From an uncultured Pelagibacteraceae bacterium (lineage in GTDB: Bacteria > Pseudomonadota > Alphaproteobacteria > Pelagibacterales > Pelagibacteraceae), in NCBI GenBank assembly GCA_902582475.1, contig CACHSH010000002.1:38595-102594 (forward strand): a DNA stretch of 64,000 nucleotides, written 5' to 3'. Positions 8,570 through 18,219 of this stretch are shown piece by piece (position 1 is the stretch's first letter; the number at the start of each line of letters is the position of its first letter). Below the pieces are notes generated by a model. The model saw nothing but the letters and a program-made list of their open reading frames with translations, ran no database searches and was not told the DNA's origin. The position numbers were made by a program, and so were the translations under genes.

Positions 8570-9811
8570 ATGAATAAAATAGCAAAACTATTTATTACAT
8601 TTATTTCAGCTTTAACTCTAACATTAACAAGTATCACTTCATCTTTTGCAAAAGTTGAAGATGGTATGATTGTGTTAGGTTCTGCGATATCTCTTACAGG
8701 GAAATATTCTTCTAATGGAGTGCACACTCAAAACGGATACAACTTAGCTGTTGACCGAATTAATAAAATGGGTGGCGTAAAAGTTGGTGGAAAAAGTTAT
8801 AAATTTGAGATCATTTATTATGATGATGAATCAAATCCTAAAAGAGCCGCACAGTTAGCTGAAAGACTAATCAAACAAGACGGCGTTCATTACATGCTTG
8901 GACCTTACAGTTCAGGTTTAACGAAAGCCATTGCACCAGTAACCGAGAAATATAAAATTCCTATGGTTGAAGCAAACGGTGCATCAAGATCTTTATTTAC
9001 AAAAGGGTACAAATATTTGTTCGCGGTGTTATCACCAGCTAACCAATACCTTGAAGTAGCGATCGATCTTGCAGTCGAAAAAAATGGTGGAAAAGGTGTA
9101 AAAATTGCACAAGCATTTGAACAAGATGCTTTCTCACAAGACGTGAGACTTGGAATATTAGATGCTGCAAAAAGAACAGGATCTAAAATCATCATTGATG
9201 ACAAATTACCAAAAGAGCTAAATGATATGGCTGCTACATTGGCAAAAGTAAAAGCTACTAAGCCAGATGTACTAGTAGTATCAGGGCATACAAAAGGTGC
9301 ATTGACTGCAATCAGACAAATTTCTGAAATGAAAGTTGATGTTCCAATGTTAGCGATGACACACTGCGATGCTGCAAAACTTTCTAAACAACATGGAAAG
9401 AAATCAGAATACGCATTGTGCGCTTCTCAATGGCATAAAAACTTAAGCTACAAAGATAAATTCTTTGGTGGTGGTAAGAAGTATGACAGAGACTTTAAAA
9501 AAGAATTTGGTTATGCTCCACCTTACCAATCAGCTGAGTCATCTGCCGCTTTACTAGTGTTTAAAGATGCGTTCGAAAGAGCAAATTCTTTTGACAGAGA
9601 TAAAGTTAGAGATGCTTTAAAAGCTACAGACATGCAAACTTTCTATGGAAACATTAAATTTGGTCCTGGCGGTCAAAACGTTGCTAAGCCAATGATCTTG
9701 TTCCAAGTAAGATGCAAAGGTGATACGTGTGAGAATAAAGTTGTTGCTCCAACAAAATGGGCTTCAGACAAATTCTTTCACCCAATCCCACCGTGGTCTG
9801 AAAGAGGTTAA
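8570..9811 (+). CDS. Liv-type ABC transporter substrate-binding protein (system 1)
   Basis: 413 aa, signal peptide, periplasmic-binding fold sequence (VLGSAISLTGKYSSNGVHTQNGYNLAVDRIN...); followed by permease and ATPase genes. Confidence 0.9.
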   Translation: MNKIAKLFITFISALTLTLTSITSSFAKVEDGMIVLGSAISLTGKYSSNGVHTQNGYNLAVDRINKMGGVKVGGKSYKFEIIYYDDESNPKRAAQLAERLIKQDGVHYMLGPYSSGLTKAIAPVTEKYKIPMVEANGASRSLFTKGYKYLFAVLSPANQYLEVAIDLAVEKNGGKGVKIAQAFEQDAFSQDVRLGILDAAKRTGSKIIIDDKLPKELNDMAATLAKVKATKPDVLVVSGHTKGALTAIRQISEMKVDVPMLAMTHCDAAKLSKQHGKKSEYALCASQWHKNLSYKDKFFGGGKKYDRDFKKEFGYAPPYQSAESSAALLVFKDAFERANSFDRDKVRDALKATDMQTFYGNIKFGPGGQNVAKPMILFQVRCKGDTCENKVVAPTKWASDKFFHPIPPWSERG

Positions 9812-9831
9812 TACTTTTTAAGTATATTATT

Positions 9832-9867
9832 AAATGCCCCCTAAAATTTAGGGGGCATTTTTTTTAA
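9832..9867 (+). terminator. hairpin + T-tract between binding protein and permease genes
   Basis: AAATGCCCCCTAAA-A-TTTAGGGGGCATTT followed by TTTTT. Confidence 0.85.
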
Positions 9868-9875
9868 AAGGTTTT

Positions 9876-10769
9876 ATGGATTTTTTGATTTTTAAAGCTC
9901 CAATGTTAATGGTCCAAGCTTCATTGGATGGAATTCTTTTAGGTATTTTATTTGCATTAATTGCCTACGGCATGGCTCTCCAGTGGGGAGTAATGAATAT
10001 AATCAATATTGCGCAAGGTGATTTAGTAATACTTGGAGGTTATATCGCCTACACAATGTATATTGCAGGAATTCATCCAGCTTGGGGAGTTATTGTTTCT
10101 CCAATTTTAATGTATTTTGTTGGTTGGGGACTTTATAAATTGGTAATTAATAAAGTTGTGGATCGAGATTTATTTATTTCAATTTTAGCAACTTTCGGTA
10201 TCGCAATTGTATTTCAACAGTTAATGAATTTTATTTTTGGTGCTGACGTAGTTGTTGCTCAGTCTGAATACGGAACAACAATGTTATTTGATAATTCAGT
10301 TACCCTACCAAATTCAAAAATATTTTCTGCATTTGTAAGTCTAGCATATGCAGTAGCTTTGGTTATTTATATGAAAAAATCTAAACTCGGACGAGCTATA
10401 AGAGCAACAGCTCAAAATGCTAGAGCTGCAAAAATTCTTGGTGTAGATACTGAAAAAGTTTACGCTGCAACTTTTGGTATTAATGCTGCGTTGTGTGGGA
10501 TTGCGGGAGCTCTTATTTCAATCACTCTTACTCTTCATCCGTATGTAGGACTTCCTTATACAGTTAGATCGTTCATGATAGTTATTGTAGCAGGTCTTGG
10601 TAATTTACCGGCGGTTGCAATTTCAGGAATGGGATTAGGATTATTTGAAGAGTTTGCAGATTATATTTTAGGAACAGAATTTAGAATTGGTGCAGTATTT
10701 ATGCTGCTTGTCTTCATATTAGTTTACAGAAGATTCAAACTTTCAAAGAAAAGGGAATATTTAAAATAA
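9876..10769 (+). CDS. Liv-type ABC transporter permease (LivH-like, system 1)
   Basis: 297 aa; LLGILFALIAYGMALQWGVMNIINIAQGDLVILGGY. Confidence 0.92.
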   Translation: MDFLIFKAPMLMVQASLDGILLGILFALIAYGMALQWGVMNIINIAQGDLVILGGYIAYTMYIAGIHPAWGVIVSPILMYFVGWGLYKLVINKVVDRDLFISILATFGIAIVFQQLMNFIFGADVVVAQSEYGTTMLFDNSVTLPNSKIFSAFVSLAYAVALVIYMKKSKLGRAIRATAQNARAAKILGVDTEKVYAATFGINAALCGIAGALISITLTLHPYVGLPYTVRSFMIVIVAGLGNLPAVAISGMGLGLFEEFADYILGTEFRIGAVFMLLVFILVYRRFKLSKKREYLK

Positions 10770-11834
10770 ATGGAAAAAGTAAAACAAAAAGATTTAATAT
10801 TATATTCTGGCCTAATTATCTTAGGTTTAGTAGCTCCCTATTTATTTTCTGCTTTTAAAGTTCAGCTTACATACCTTTGTGTCTTGATCGTTTTGGCGAT
10901 GACTTGGAATTTACAGGGTGGAGAAATGGGCTACAATAGTTTTGGAAATATCCTTTTCTACGGTCTTGGAATGTATCTAACCGCATCAGTTCAAGTAGGT
11001 ATGTTTTTTCCATTAGCAGAATGGACAGAGAGCGGTGGAGAAAAAACATTCGTGCATACTACAGCACAATATTTTCAAGGAATAGGTGTTGGTTTATTAG
11101 TTGCAGCTATTGTCCCAGCATTAGTCGCTGGTGCCATAGGTTATGCTATTTTAGGTTTAAGAGGTCATTACTTTGCTATTTGTACTTTAGGTCTTGGGAT
11201 TGCGGCAGGTGAAATTGCTGGAGGGATAGAAATAATTGGAGCTGGTCAAGGCTTTACTACACCACCTTTTCCTGCAGAAATAGTTGATCCTGAAGCAAGA
11301 GGAAAATTTTTCTACTTTACAAGTTTTATTGTATTAGTTTTAGCATTTATTTTTGTAAAATATATTTACGGTTCTAGATTTAGATTAATTTTAAATGCGA
11401 TAAGAGATAACGAAGATAAAGCAGAGGCAATGGGTATTCAGACAATGAAATATAAAATTGTTGGCTGGATGGTATCTGCATTTTTCTGTGGTCTAGCCGG
11501 TGGAATTATGGGCGGACTAATTGGATATATAGATTCAACGGATGTAGCATTTGATGGAAGAGAGATGGGAGTGTTTATGGTCTTAATGGCAATACTTGGT
11601 GGAAAAGGAACTTTGTGGGGACCAATTATTGGTGCAACTTTATTCCATTTCTTCAAGGAAGGTCTTTGGACTTTTATATTAGGTTGGCAATATGTTGCGT
11701 TAGGAGTTTTGATTGTTGTAATTGTAATTTACTTCCCAGAAGGATTAATGGGTTGGTTAAGGGAAAAATATCCTGAAAGATTTGGAGAAGTAATAGACGA
11801 AAAGGATCGTAAATCACAGGTGGAATTAAAATGA
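10770..11834 (+). CDS. Liv-type ABC transporter permease (LivM-like, system 1)
   Basis: 354 aa; LRGHYFAICTLGLGIAAGEI, GILGGKGTLWGPIIGA-type motif. Confidence 0.92.
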   Translation: MEKVKQKDLILYSGLIILGLVAPYLFSAFKVQLTYLCVLIVLAMTWNLQGGEMGYNSFGNILFYGLGMYLTASVQVGMFFPLAEWTESGGEKTFVHTTAQYFQGIGVGLLVAAIVPALVAGAIGYAILGLRGHYFAICTLGLGIAAGEIAGGIEIIGAGQGFTTPPFPAEIVDPEARGKFFYFTSFIVLVLAFIFVKYIYGSRFRLILNAIRDNEDKAEAMGIQTMKYKIVGWMVSAFFCGLAGGIMGGLIGYIDSTDVAFDGREMGVFMVLMAILGGKGTLWGPIIGATLFHFFKEGLWTFILGWQYVALGVLIVVIVIYFPEGLMGWLREKYPERFGEVIDEKDRKSQVELK

Positions 11835-12565
11835 GTCTTTTAGAAGTAAAAAATGTAAGTAAATCTTTTGGAGGTGTGAAAGCCAATGTAGATATTTCTG
11901 TTTCTGTGGAGCAAGGATCAATAGTTGGTTTAATCGGACCAAACGGTTCTGGCAAAACAACGTTATTTAATTCAATCGTTGGAACTCATCCAATTGACCA
12001 AGGGTCTATCGTTTTTAATAATACTGAAGTTTCAGAAATGCCTGTCCCTGCAGTAGCTAAATTAGGATTATTAAGAACATTTCAGCAAACAAGAATTTAC
12101 TCTAAACTTAATTGTGTAGAAAATATGTTAATCAGCCATAAGGCTAGTGACTCAGGCTTTATATTTGCAAAAATACCTTCTGAACTAACTGAAAAAGCAG
12201 AAAGTCTTTTAAACTTTGTAGGACTTTATCAAAAAAGAAATTTAAGAGCAGGAGATTTATCATTTGGCCAGCAAAAACTTTTAGAATTAGCAATGGCATT
12301 AATGAATGAACCTAAAATGTTATTATTAGACGAACCTACCGCGGGTATAAATCCAACCTTAATAAATGGAATTATAGATAGACTTATAAAGGTTAATAAA
12401 GATTATGGAATTACTCTTTTAGTAATAGAGCATAATATGAAAGTTATAATGAGTTTAGCTCAAAGTATTTTTTGTTTGGCTCATGGAAAACTTTTAGCGG
12501 AAGGCTCACCGGATCAAATTAAAAATGATAAGCGAGTTGTTGATGCTTATTTAGGAGCGCAATAA
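11831..12565 (+). CDS. ABC transporter ATP-binding protein (LivG-like, system 1)
   Basis: 244 aa; Walker A GPNGSGKT, LSFGQQ signature, LLLDEPTAGINP. Confidence 0.94.
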   Translation: MSLLEVKNVSKSFGGVKANVDISVSVEQGSIVGLIGPNGSGKTTLFNSIVGTHPIDQGSIVFNNTEVSEMPVPAVAKLGLLRTFQQTRIYSKLNCVENMLISHKASDSGFIFAKIPSELTEKAESLLNFVGLYQKRNLRAGDLSFGQQKLLELAMALMNEPKMLLLDEPTAGINPTLINGIIDRLIKVNKDYGITLLVIEHNMKVIMSLAQSIFCLAHGKLLAEGSPDQIKNDKRVVDAYLGAQ

Positions 12566-13350
12566 TGGCAAATCAATATCAAGTATTAGGAAAAGCACCA
12601 GATATAAAAGATTTACAAAAACTTTCTGGATCTAACCTACATTTACAAATTAAAAATTTAAATGCTGGTTATGGAAAAATGGAGATACTTCATAATTTTA
12701 ATTTACTTGTAGATAAAGCTCAATCTTTGTGTCTAATAGGACCCAATGGTGCGGGCAAATCAACGATACTTCACTCTATTTATGGTTTTACTAATATTTT
12801 TTCAGGACAAATAGAAATAGACGGAAAAGAAATAACAAATCTTACACCTGCTGAAAAATTAAAAAGTGTAGGTATAGCCTATATTCTTCAAGATAATTCT
12901 GTATTTCCAGATATGACCGTTGAGGAAAATTTACTAATGGGAGGATATATCAAAGATAAATCCGAAGAGTCTTTCGCTGAGGCTCAAAGGGTTTTAGAAA
13001 AATATGAAAGATTAAATAAAAGAAGAAGCCAACCAGCAAAAGTTTTATCAGGAGGTGAAAGAAGATTATTAGAAATATCAAGAGCTTTAGTAATGCGTCC
13101 ATCAATACTTTTGGTTGATGAGCCATCAATAGGTTTAGAACCTAAATATATAGAAATGGTATTTGAAATTTTAGAGGATCTTCAAAAAAGTGAAAAGAAG
13201 ACCATTATTATGGTCGAACAGAATGCAAAAAAAGGTTTAGAGTTTGCGGATATCGGCTATGTATTAGTATCTGGACAAACGGCAATAGTTGGCAAAGGAA
13301 ATGATTTGCTAAAAAATCCTGACGTTGGAAGATTATTCCTTGGCGGTTAA
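12565..13350 (+). CDS. ABC transporter ATP-binding protein (LivF-like, system 1)
   Basis: 261 aa; GPNGAGKST, LSGGERR, LLVDEPSIGLEP. Confidence 0.94.
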   Translation: MANQYQVLGKAPDIKDLQKLSGSNLHLQIKNLNAGYGKMEILHNFNLLVDKAQSLCLIGPNGAGKSTILHSIYGFTNIFSGQIEIDGKEITNLTPAEKLKSVGIAYILQDNSVFPDMTVEENLLMGGYIKDKSEESFAEAQRVLEKYERLNKRRSQPAKVLSGGERRLLEISRALVMRPSILLVDEPSIGLEPKYIEMVFEILEDLQKSEKKTIIMVEQNAKKGLEFADIGYVLVSGQTAIVGKGNDLLKNPDVGRLFLGG

Positions 13351-14051
13351 TGATAAGATCCGGATTTTATTTAAAAGGCTTATTATCAGTTCGATCAGTT
13401 GATAGTCCCGCAATAGCTCTCGGTTGTAGTTTTTTAGCTATTGGCGCTCTATTAAAAAATATTGGTTTTAATTTTCAGCAAAGCGTTTCTTCTACATTTT
13501 TTACTTATGCTCTTCCTGGTCAACTAGTAATGGCTGAGTCTTTTTTAGTTGGAGCTTCCTTAGTAAATATTTTTATTGCAGTTTGGTTAGTGAACGCCCG
13601 TTTATTTCCAATGGCAGTTTCTATGTTTCCGTTATTAAAAAGCAAAAAACAACCTAAATGGAAATATTACATCTCATGTCATTTTCTTGCAGTTTCTTCA
13701 TGGTTGATAATGAAAAAAGATTATAGAACTATTAACGAAAATTATAGAATAGATTTTTGGATGGGTATTGGAACAGCTACTTGGTCCATTGCTATTTTCT
13801 CTACAATTTTAGGTTACTTCGTCTCCGATTATTTAAGTAAAGACATGATGATAGGTTTAGCTATCGTTAATCCTGTTTACTTTTTTTGCATGTTATTAGG
13901 ATCCATGAAAAACATAGCTATCGGAACTTCTGTGATTTTAGGAACAATTCTTGGTCCAGTTTTTTATTTAATCTCACCCGAATGGTGTATTCTATATGGG
14001 GGAGTAACCGCAGGTATAATCGCATTTTTCGTAGGAGAAATTAATGACTGA
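13350..14051 (+). CDS. azlC: AzlC family branched-chain amino acid permease component
   Basis: 233 aa; SPAIALGCSFLAIGALLKNIGF, polytopic; followed by AzlD-like ORF. Confidence 0.82.
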   Translation: MIRSGFYLKGLLSVRSVDSPAIALGCSFLAIGALLKNIGFNFQQSVSSTFFTYALPGQLVMAESFLVGASLVNIFIAVWLVNARLFPMAVSMFPLLKSKKQPKWKYYISCHFLAVSSWLIMKKDYRTINENYRIDFWMGIGTATWSIAIFSTILGYFVSDYLSKDMMIGLAIVNPVYFFCMLLGSMKNIAIGTSVILGTILGPVFYLISPEWCILYGGVTAGIIAFFVGEIND

Positions 14052-14376
14052 TTTTTCTTCAAATATTATTTTAGTTATAGCGGTTACTTCCATCGCAACT
14101 TATTTATCAAGATCATTAGGAGTATTATTTTCCGAAAGAATTGATGAAAATTCAAAAATATTTAGACTATTTGATTGTATTGCGTACTCAACATTAGCAG
14201 CTTTAATTTCTAAAGTGGTAGTTTTTCCAGCAGGAGATCTCGGAGAAGCAAACAATTTAATAAGATTAATAGTAGTTTTTGTTTGTGTTGGTGTATTTTT
14301 TATAGCAAAAAGAAACCTTGTCTATCCTACGGTGCTGTCTGCTATACTTTTAACAACTTTAATTAAATTTGTATGA
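14044..14376 (+). CDS. azlD: AzlD family transport protein
   Basis: 110 aa polytopic, overlaps azlC end; ATYLSRSLGVLF. Confidence 0.8.
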   Translation: MTDFSSNIILVIAVTSIATYLSRSLGVLFSERIDENSKIFRLFDCIAYSTLAALISKVVVFPAGDLGEANNLIRLIVVFVCVGVFFIAKRNLVYPTVLSAILLTTLIKFV

Positions 14377-15305
14377 AAAAAATATTATTAATTATAATTT
14401 TTTCTATTTTGATCACACCGCTTTATGCAGGACCTAAAGACAAAGTAAGAGATGGTTTCATTTCAAAAAAGAACGTTCATCCTGTAAAAAATGATTTTAA
14501 TATTAGCGATCCTAAAAACAAAATAATCTTGATTTATAATCACGGACAAAATGAAAATGATATGGCATTAAAGTCATGTGCGTGGGTATCAATGCTTAGA
14601 AATTCTGCTTCATTAATCGATGAAGAAATTGATGGAAAAAGAATAATGGTTTACAATTTTTGTACCAATCACTTAGCCGGTGACATGTCACCAAAAAAAG
14701 ATTGGTGGACCTTAAAAACTCCAGAAGTTTATAAAGGTAAACACAAACTAGATAAAAGGGTTGAAGCCAATCTTGATTTAATTAATAAATTTGTAAAAGC
14801 AGGTGTTCCAAGAAAACAAATTTTCATTACAGGACATTCTTGTGGAGGCAAGACTACTTTGCTTTTTATGAGTAGATACCCCGACAAAGTAGGAGGAGGT
14901 ATATCTTATATGCATGCTTGTTTTGGAAAGCTTTCACATAAATATAAAGTTAAAAAACTGGGTGTTGAAAAAGCAATGGAGAAATTTAGAAAAAAATGGA
15001 AAGGACCTCACGATTTAAGACAAAAAATGAACGATGAAATTAAAAATAATTTAAAAACTTCAGTTTTAGCTTTTACACATCCTAGAGATAAATATGAGGG
15101 TTTGCTTTCTGATTGGTTGGAGGAAATACCTGGAATGAAAAGAATAGTAATTTCAGAAAACTATAAAATTAATGGAAAAAAATGTATTCGAAAAGGAGAT
15201 GACTGGTCAGAACCTGTTAAAAAAGGTCATGATATGGATACAGGACTTTGTTTTCAATACTACAACCCTGTAATTTTAGATTATATAGCATCAAGAATGA
15301 AATGA
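14373..15305 (+). CDS. exported alpha/beta hydrolase (dienelactone hydrolase-like)
   Basis: 310 aa, signal peptide; ILIYNHGQNEND and nucleophile elbow ITGHSCGGKTT. Confidence 0.7.
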   Translation: MKKILLIIIFSILITPLYAGPKDKVRDGFISKKNVHPVKNDFNISDPKNKIILIYNHGQNENDMALKSCAWVSMLRNSASLIDEEIDGKRIMVYNFCTNHLAGDMSPKKDWWTLKTPEVYKGKHKLDKRVEANLDLINKFVKAGVPRKQIFITGHSCGGKTTLLFMSRYPDKVGGGISYMHACFGKLSHKYKVKKLGVEKAMEKFRKKWKGPHDLRQKMNDEIKNNLKTSVLAFTHPRDKYEGLLSDWLEEIPGMKRIVISENYKINGKKCIRKGDDWSEPVKKGHDMDTGLCFQYYNPVILDYIASRMK

Positions 15306-16201
15306 GTTTAAATATCAAAGATCATTCAATATCAAAAAGAATTAAAGTTATTAAAATTCAAGAGACTGAATTAGATAAACTAATATTCCCATTTAACAAG
15401 CACAGTATTCAATCATTAGAGTACAAACCTTTCTCAAGATTTTCATTAGCTAAAAGTGTTGATGATATTTTTTCAGGTGAATTAAGCAAAGTTTTAAATA
15501 CAACACTAAAAGACAGAAATACAGGTACCGCTATAATTGAGCCTGATATTAAAAATTCAAAATTTGATAAAGATTTTTTAGTTAAACTTTCAACCGCACT
15601 AGTCTATTTAGTTGGGCTTCCTAATTTTGACTCTATGACAGGGAAATATTATGCACGTTTTCATGTTAAGCATTCAGACTCTAGCGACTCATATTTAAGA
15701 AAAGCTTATAGAAATTTAGATCTTCATACGGACGGAACATTTGTAAAAGAAAAAACAGATTGGTTATTAATGACAAAAATGGAAGAAATCAATGTTAATG
15801 GGGGAGAAAGTACTTTGCTTCACTTAGATGATTGGGAGCATTGTGATGAACTAAGTAACGACCCTGTTGGAAATGAAAATTTTACTTGGGGATCTCCCAA
15901 AAGTAAAAATATTGAGTATAAAGTTGAGCATCCAGTATTCTCAAAAGATAAAAATGGAAAACCAACAATTTCATACATCGATCAATTTCCCGAACCCAAA
16001 AATATGAAACAAGGCCTATTTTTACAAAAATTATCAGACGCTTTAGAACAAAGTAAAAATAAATTAGTCTTTCCATTAAAAGTAGGATCTGCAATTTTTT
16101 CAAATAATTACTTTTGGTTACATGGTAGAAAGGCCTTTAAAAAAAATACTAATTTAAGCAGAGAGCTTTTGAGAATAAGGGGTGTATTTAGTGATTCTTA
16201 A
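15302..16201 (+). CDS. glaH: CsiD/GlaH family Fe(II)/2-oxoglutarate-dependent glutarate 2-hydroxylase
   Basis: Start at 15302 (ATGA overlap with upstream stop). SLEYKPFSRF, NFDSMTGKYYARFHVKHSDSSDSYLRKAYRNLDLHTDGTFVKEKTDW, GGESTLLHLDDWEHCDEL, NNYFWLHGRKAF match remembered E. coli CsiD segments. Confidence 0.88.
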   Translation: MSLNIKDHSISKRIKVIKIQETELDKLIFPFNKHSIQSLEYKPFSRFSLAKSVDDIFSGELSKVLNTTLKDRNTGTAIIEPDIKNSKFDKDFLVKLSTALVYLVGLPNFDSMTGKYYARFHVKHSDSSDSYLRKAYRNLDLHTDGTFVKEKTDWLLMTKMEEINVNGGESTLLHLDDWEHCDELSNDPVGNENFTWGSPKSKNIEYKVEHPVFSKDKNGKPTISYIDQFPEPKNMKQGLFLQKLSDALEQSKNKLVFPLKVGSAIFSNNYFWLHGRKAFKKNTNLSRELLRIRGVFSDS

Positions 16202-16396
16202 GCTATTTTCACATATATGGAGATTTATAAAATTAATCAAAAGTGTATCAATTTTGCAACATAAAAACGTTGATTTTATTAGCTTTTTAGGAAATAATTT
16301 ACAACTTAGAGTTTATCACCTTTAAAAGTTTTAGGGGACATAATGGTGAATATTTGCTATTAATTTTTCTCAAATATTAATATTTTAAGGAAGTTT

Positions 16397-17083
16397 ATGA
16401 AAAATTTAAAAATACTAGTAGCATTCGTAGGTTTAACATTGCTAACTATCACAGGCGCCAAAGCGGAGTTTGGAATTGGTGCATCTTTACAATACATGAA
16501 TGTAGAGGCAAGTGGTAATGAGAAACCTTCAGTAAATCCAAATAGCGCGCGAGATACAGAATCTGCATCAGTAGACAATGATGTAATAATTGGATCTCTT
16601 TTTGCAGAATATGCATTTGAGGATCTGTACAATTTAGTTCTTGGTTACGAATACGTTCCAGGAAGTGCTGACGTGAGTGATGGTATTAAACAGAGAACAG
16701 ATAGAGAAACATCAGTTACAGATACAGTCACAGAAACTACTACTGACAGAATTTTCAAAGCCCAAGCAGAAGTAGAAAATTTTCAAACTATATATGCAGA
16801 AATAGGATCAAGCTATTTTGTAAGATTAGGTTATGCTGAAATAGATGTTAATACTAAAGAAGAAAAATCAGGTAATGGTGGTAGCTACGGAAATGCTACA
16901 TTAGATGGAATAAACTACGGGATCGGTTACAAAACTGGACCTTGGAAAGTTTCATACGAAGTTACTGACTTTGATAGTTTAAGTTTAGTATCAACAGGTA
17001 ACAGTACTAACTCAGGTACTAACACACTATCTGCTGACTTAGACACAACTGCACTTAAGTTGTCTTACGGTTTCAAATTTTAA
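16397..17083 (+). CDS. outer-membrane beta-barrel protein
   Basis: 228 aa; signal peptide, alternating beta-strand pattern, C-terminal LKLSYGFKF aromatic end. Confidence 0.7.
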   Translation: MKNLKILVAFVGLTLLTITGAKAEFGIGASLQYMNVEASGNEKPSVNPNSARDTESASVDNDVIIGSLFAEYAFEDLYNLVLGYEYVPGSADVSDGIKQRTDRETSVTDTVTETTTDRIFKAQAEVENFQTIYAEIGSSYFVRLGYAEIDVNTKEEKSGNGGSYGNATLDGINYGIGYKTGPWKVSYEVTDFDSLSLVSTGNSTNSGTNTLSADLDTTALKLSYGFKF

Positions 17084-17112
17084 TAATTAAAATTTAAATT
17101 TTAAAAAATTAG

Positions 17113-17142
17113 CCCCGTACCTAAAAATACGGGGTTTTTTTT
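17113..17142 (+). terminator. intrinsic terminator
   Basis: CCCCGTA-CCTAAAAA-TACGGGG followed by TTTTTTTT. Confidence 0.88.
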
Positions 17143-18214
17143 ATCTTGTTTTGTAAAATTTTAAAATTACTGGAACTATAAATAAAATTAAAAGAAGTCT
17201 AATAATGTGATGAAAAGAAACAAATTCTGGGTCTAAATCAAAAAAAATTGCAATTACTGCCACCTCATAAATTCCACCAGGACAATATGATAGCAGCAAA
17301 GTATAGAAGTTTTTATCAATCACAAAAGTTGCTGCTAGTGCCGCGAGCAATCCTAAAATAACTAGAAATAATGTTGCAACAAAACTATGTAGAGCATTTT
17401 TTCCAATCTCATTAAATGTTTTATCAGCAAACCTACATCCAACAGATGCTCCAAGAATTAATAAACAATAATCGATAATATTTGATGGTAATTTAAAAGT
17501 AGCTATATCTGTTATTTGTAAGAAACCGCTTGCAACAAGGGTCCCTGCCAGTAGTGCCGCTGGAACTTTAAGTCTATCGAAAATTAAAATTAAAACTATT
17601 GATGTAAAAATAAGAATTAATAAGTGACCTATATTTTGATTAACAATTATATTTTCAATCTCTTTAATATTTTCTGTTTCATAAAAACTATTAACAATAA
17701 AAGGAAAAACAGTAATTATTATTATTAATCTTATTAGGTGAGAGGTAGCAACTTGACTTAAGTCTGATTTTTCATCCTCCGCTAAAATTAATAAAGGTCC
17801 CAAAGCACCAGGTGCGGCTGAAAAAATTGAAGTCTTTTTTCCATAACCTGAAAATTTTTGCAGATATTTTGAAACTAACAAAACACTAACAATAATATAT
17901 GCCAACATAATTAAAGAAGTCCAAATCCACTGGCTCATTTGGGAAAATAAATCTTTATCAATATAGTTGCCAATATAAAGGCCCAAAAAAATTAAAACTA
18001 TACTTAGCACCAGCCTCGGCATTTTTGTTTTTAAGCCCCCAAGTGTAACAACAGATGTAATTAACATAGGCCCTAAAAACCATGCTAGCGGAACCTTAAA
18101 ATAATCTGCAATAAGTGCACCTGGAATTGACACAATTATTACCCATGCAAAACCCTTGGATAAGATTTGTTTAAAATTTTCTTTATTAATGGGTATGGCT
18201 TGTTTATTCTGCAT
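17141..18214 (-). CDS. AbrB family membrane protein (often mislabelled ammonia monooxygenase)
   Basis: 357 aa polytopic, PLAWFLGPMLITSVVTLGG and LLILGASVGCRF. Confidence 0.75.
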   Translation of the reverse strand: MQNKQAIPINKENFKQILSKGFAWVIIVSIPGALIADYFKVPLAWFLGPMLITSVVTLGGLKTKMPRLVLSIVLIFLGLYIGNYIDKDLFSQMSQWIWTSLIMLAYIIVSVLLVSKYLQKFSGYGKKTSIFSAAPGALGPLLILAEDEKSDLSQVATSHLIRLIIIITVFPFIVNSFYETENIKEIENIIVNQNIGHLLILIFTSIVLILIFDRLKVPAALLAGTLVASGFLQITDIATFKLPSNIIDYCLLILGASVGCRFADKTFNEIGKNALHSFVATLFLVILGLLAALAATFVIDKNFYTLLLSYCPGGIYEVAVIAIFFDLDPEFVSFHHIIRLLLILFIVPVILKFYKTR

Positions 18215-18219
18215 AATTA

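Noticed and set aside
17141-18214. Ammonia monooxygenase annotation for the AbrB-family protein
   Set aside because: Historical mislabel of this membrane family; there is no amoABC-like catalytic sequence here.
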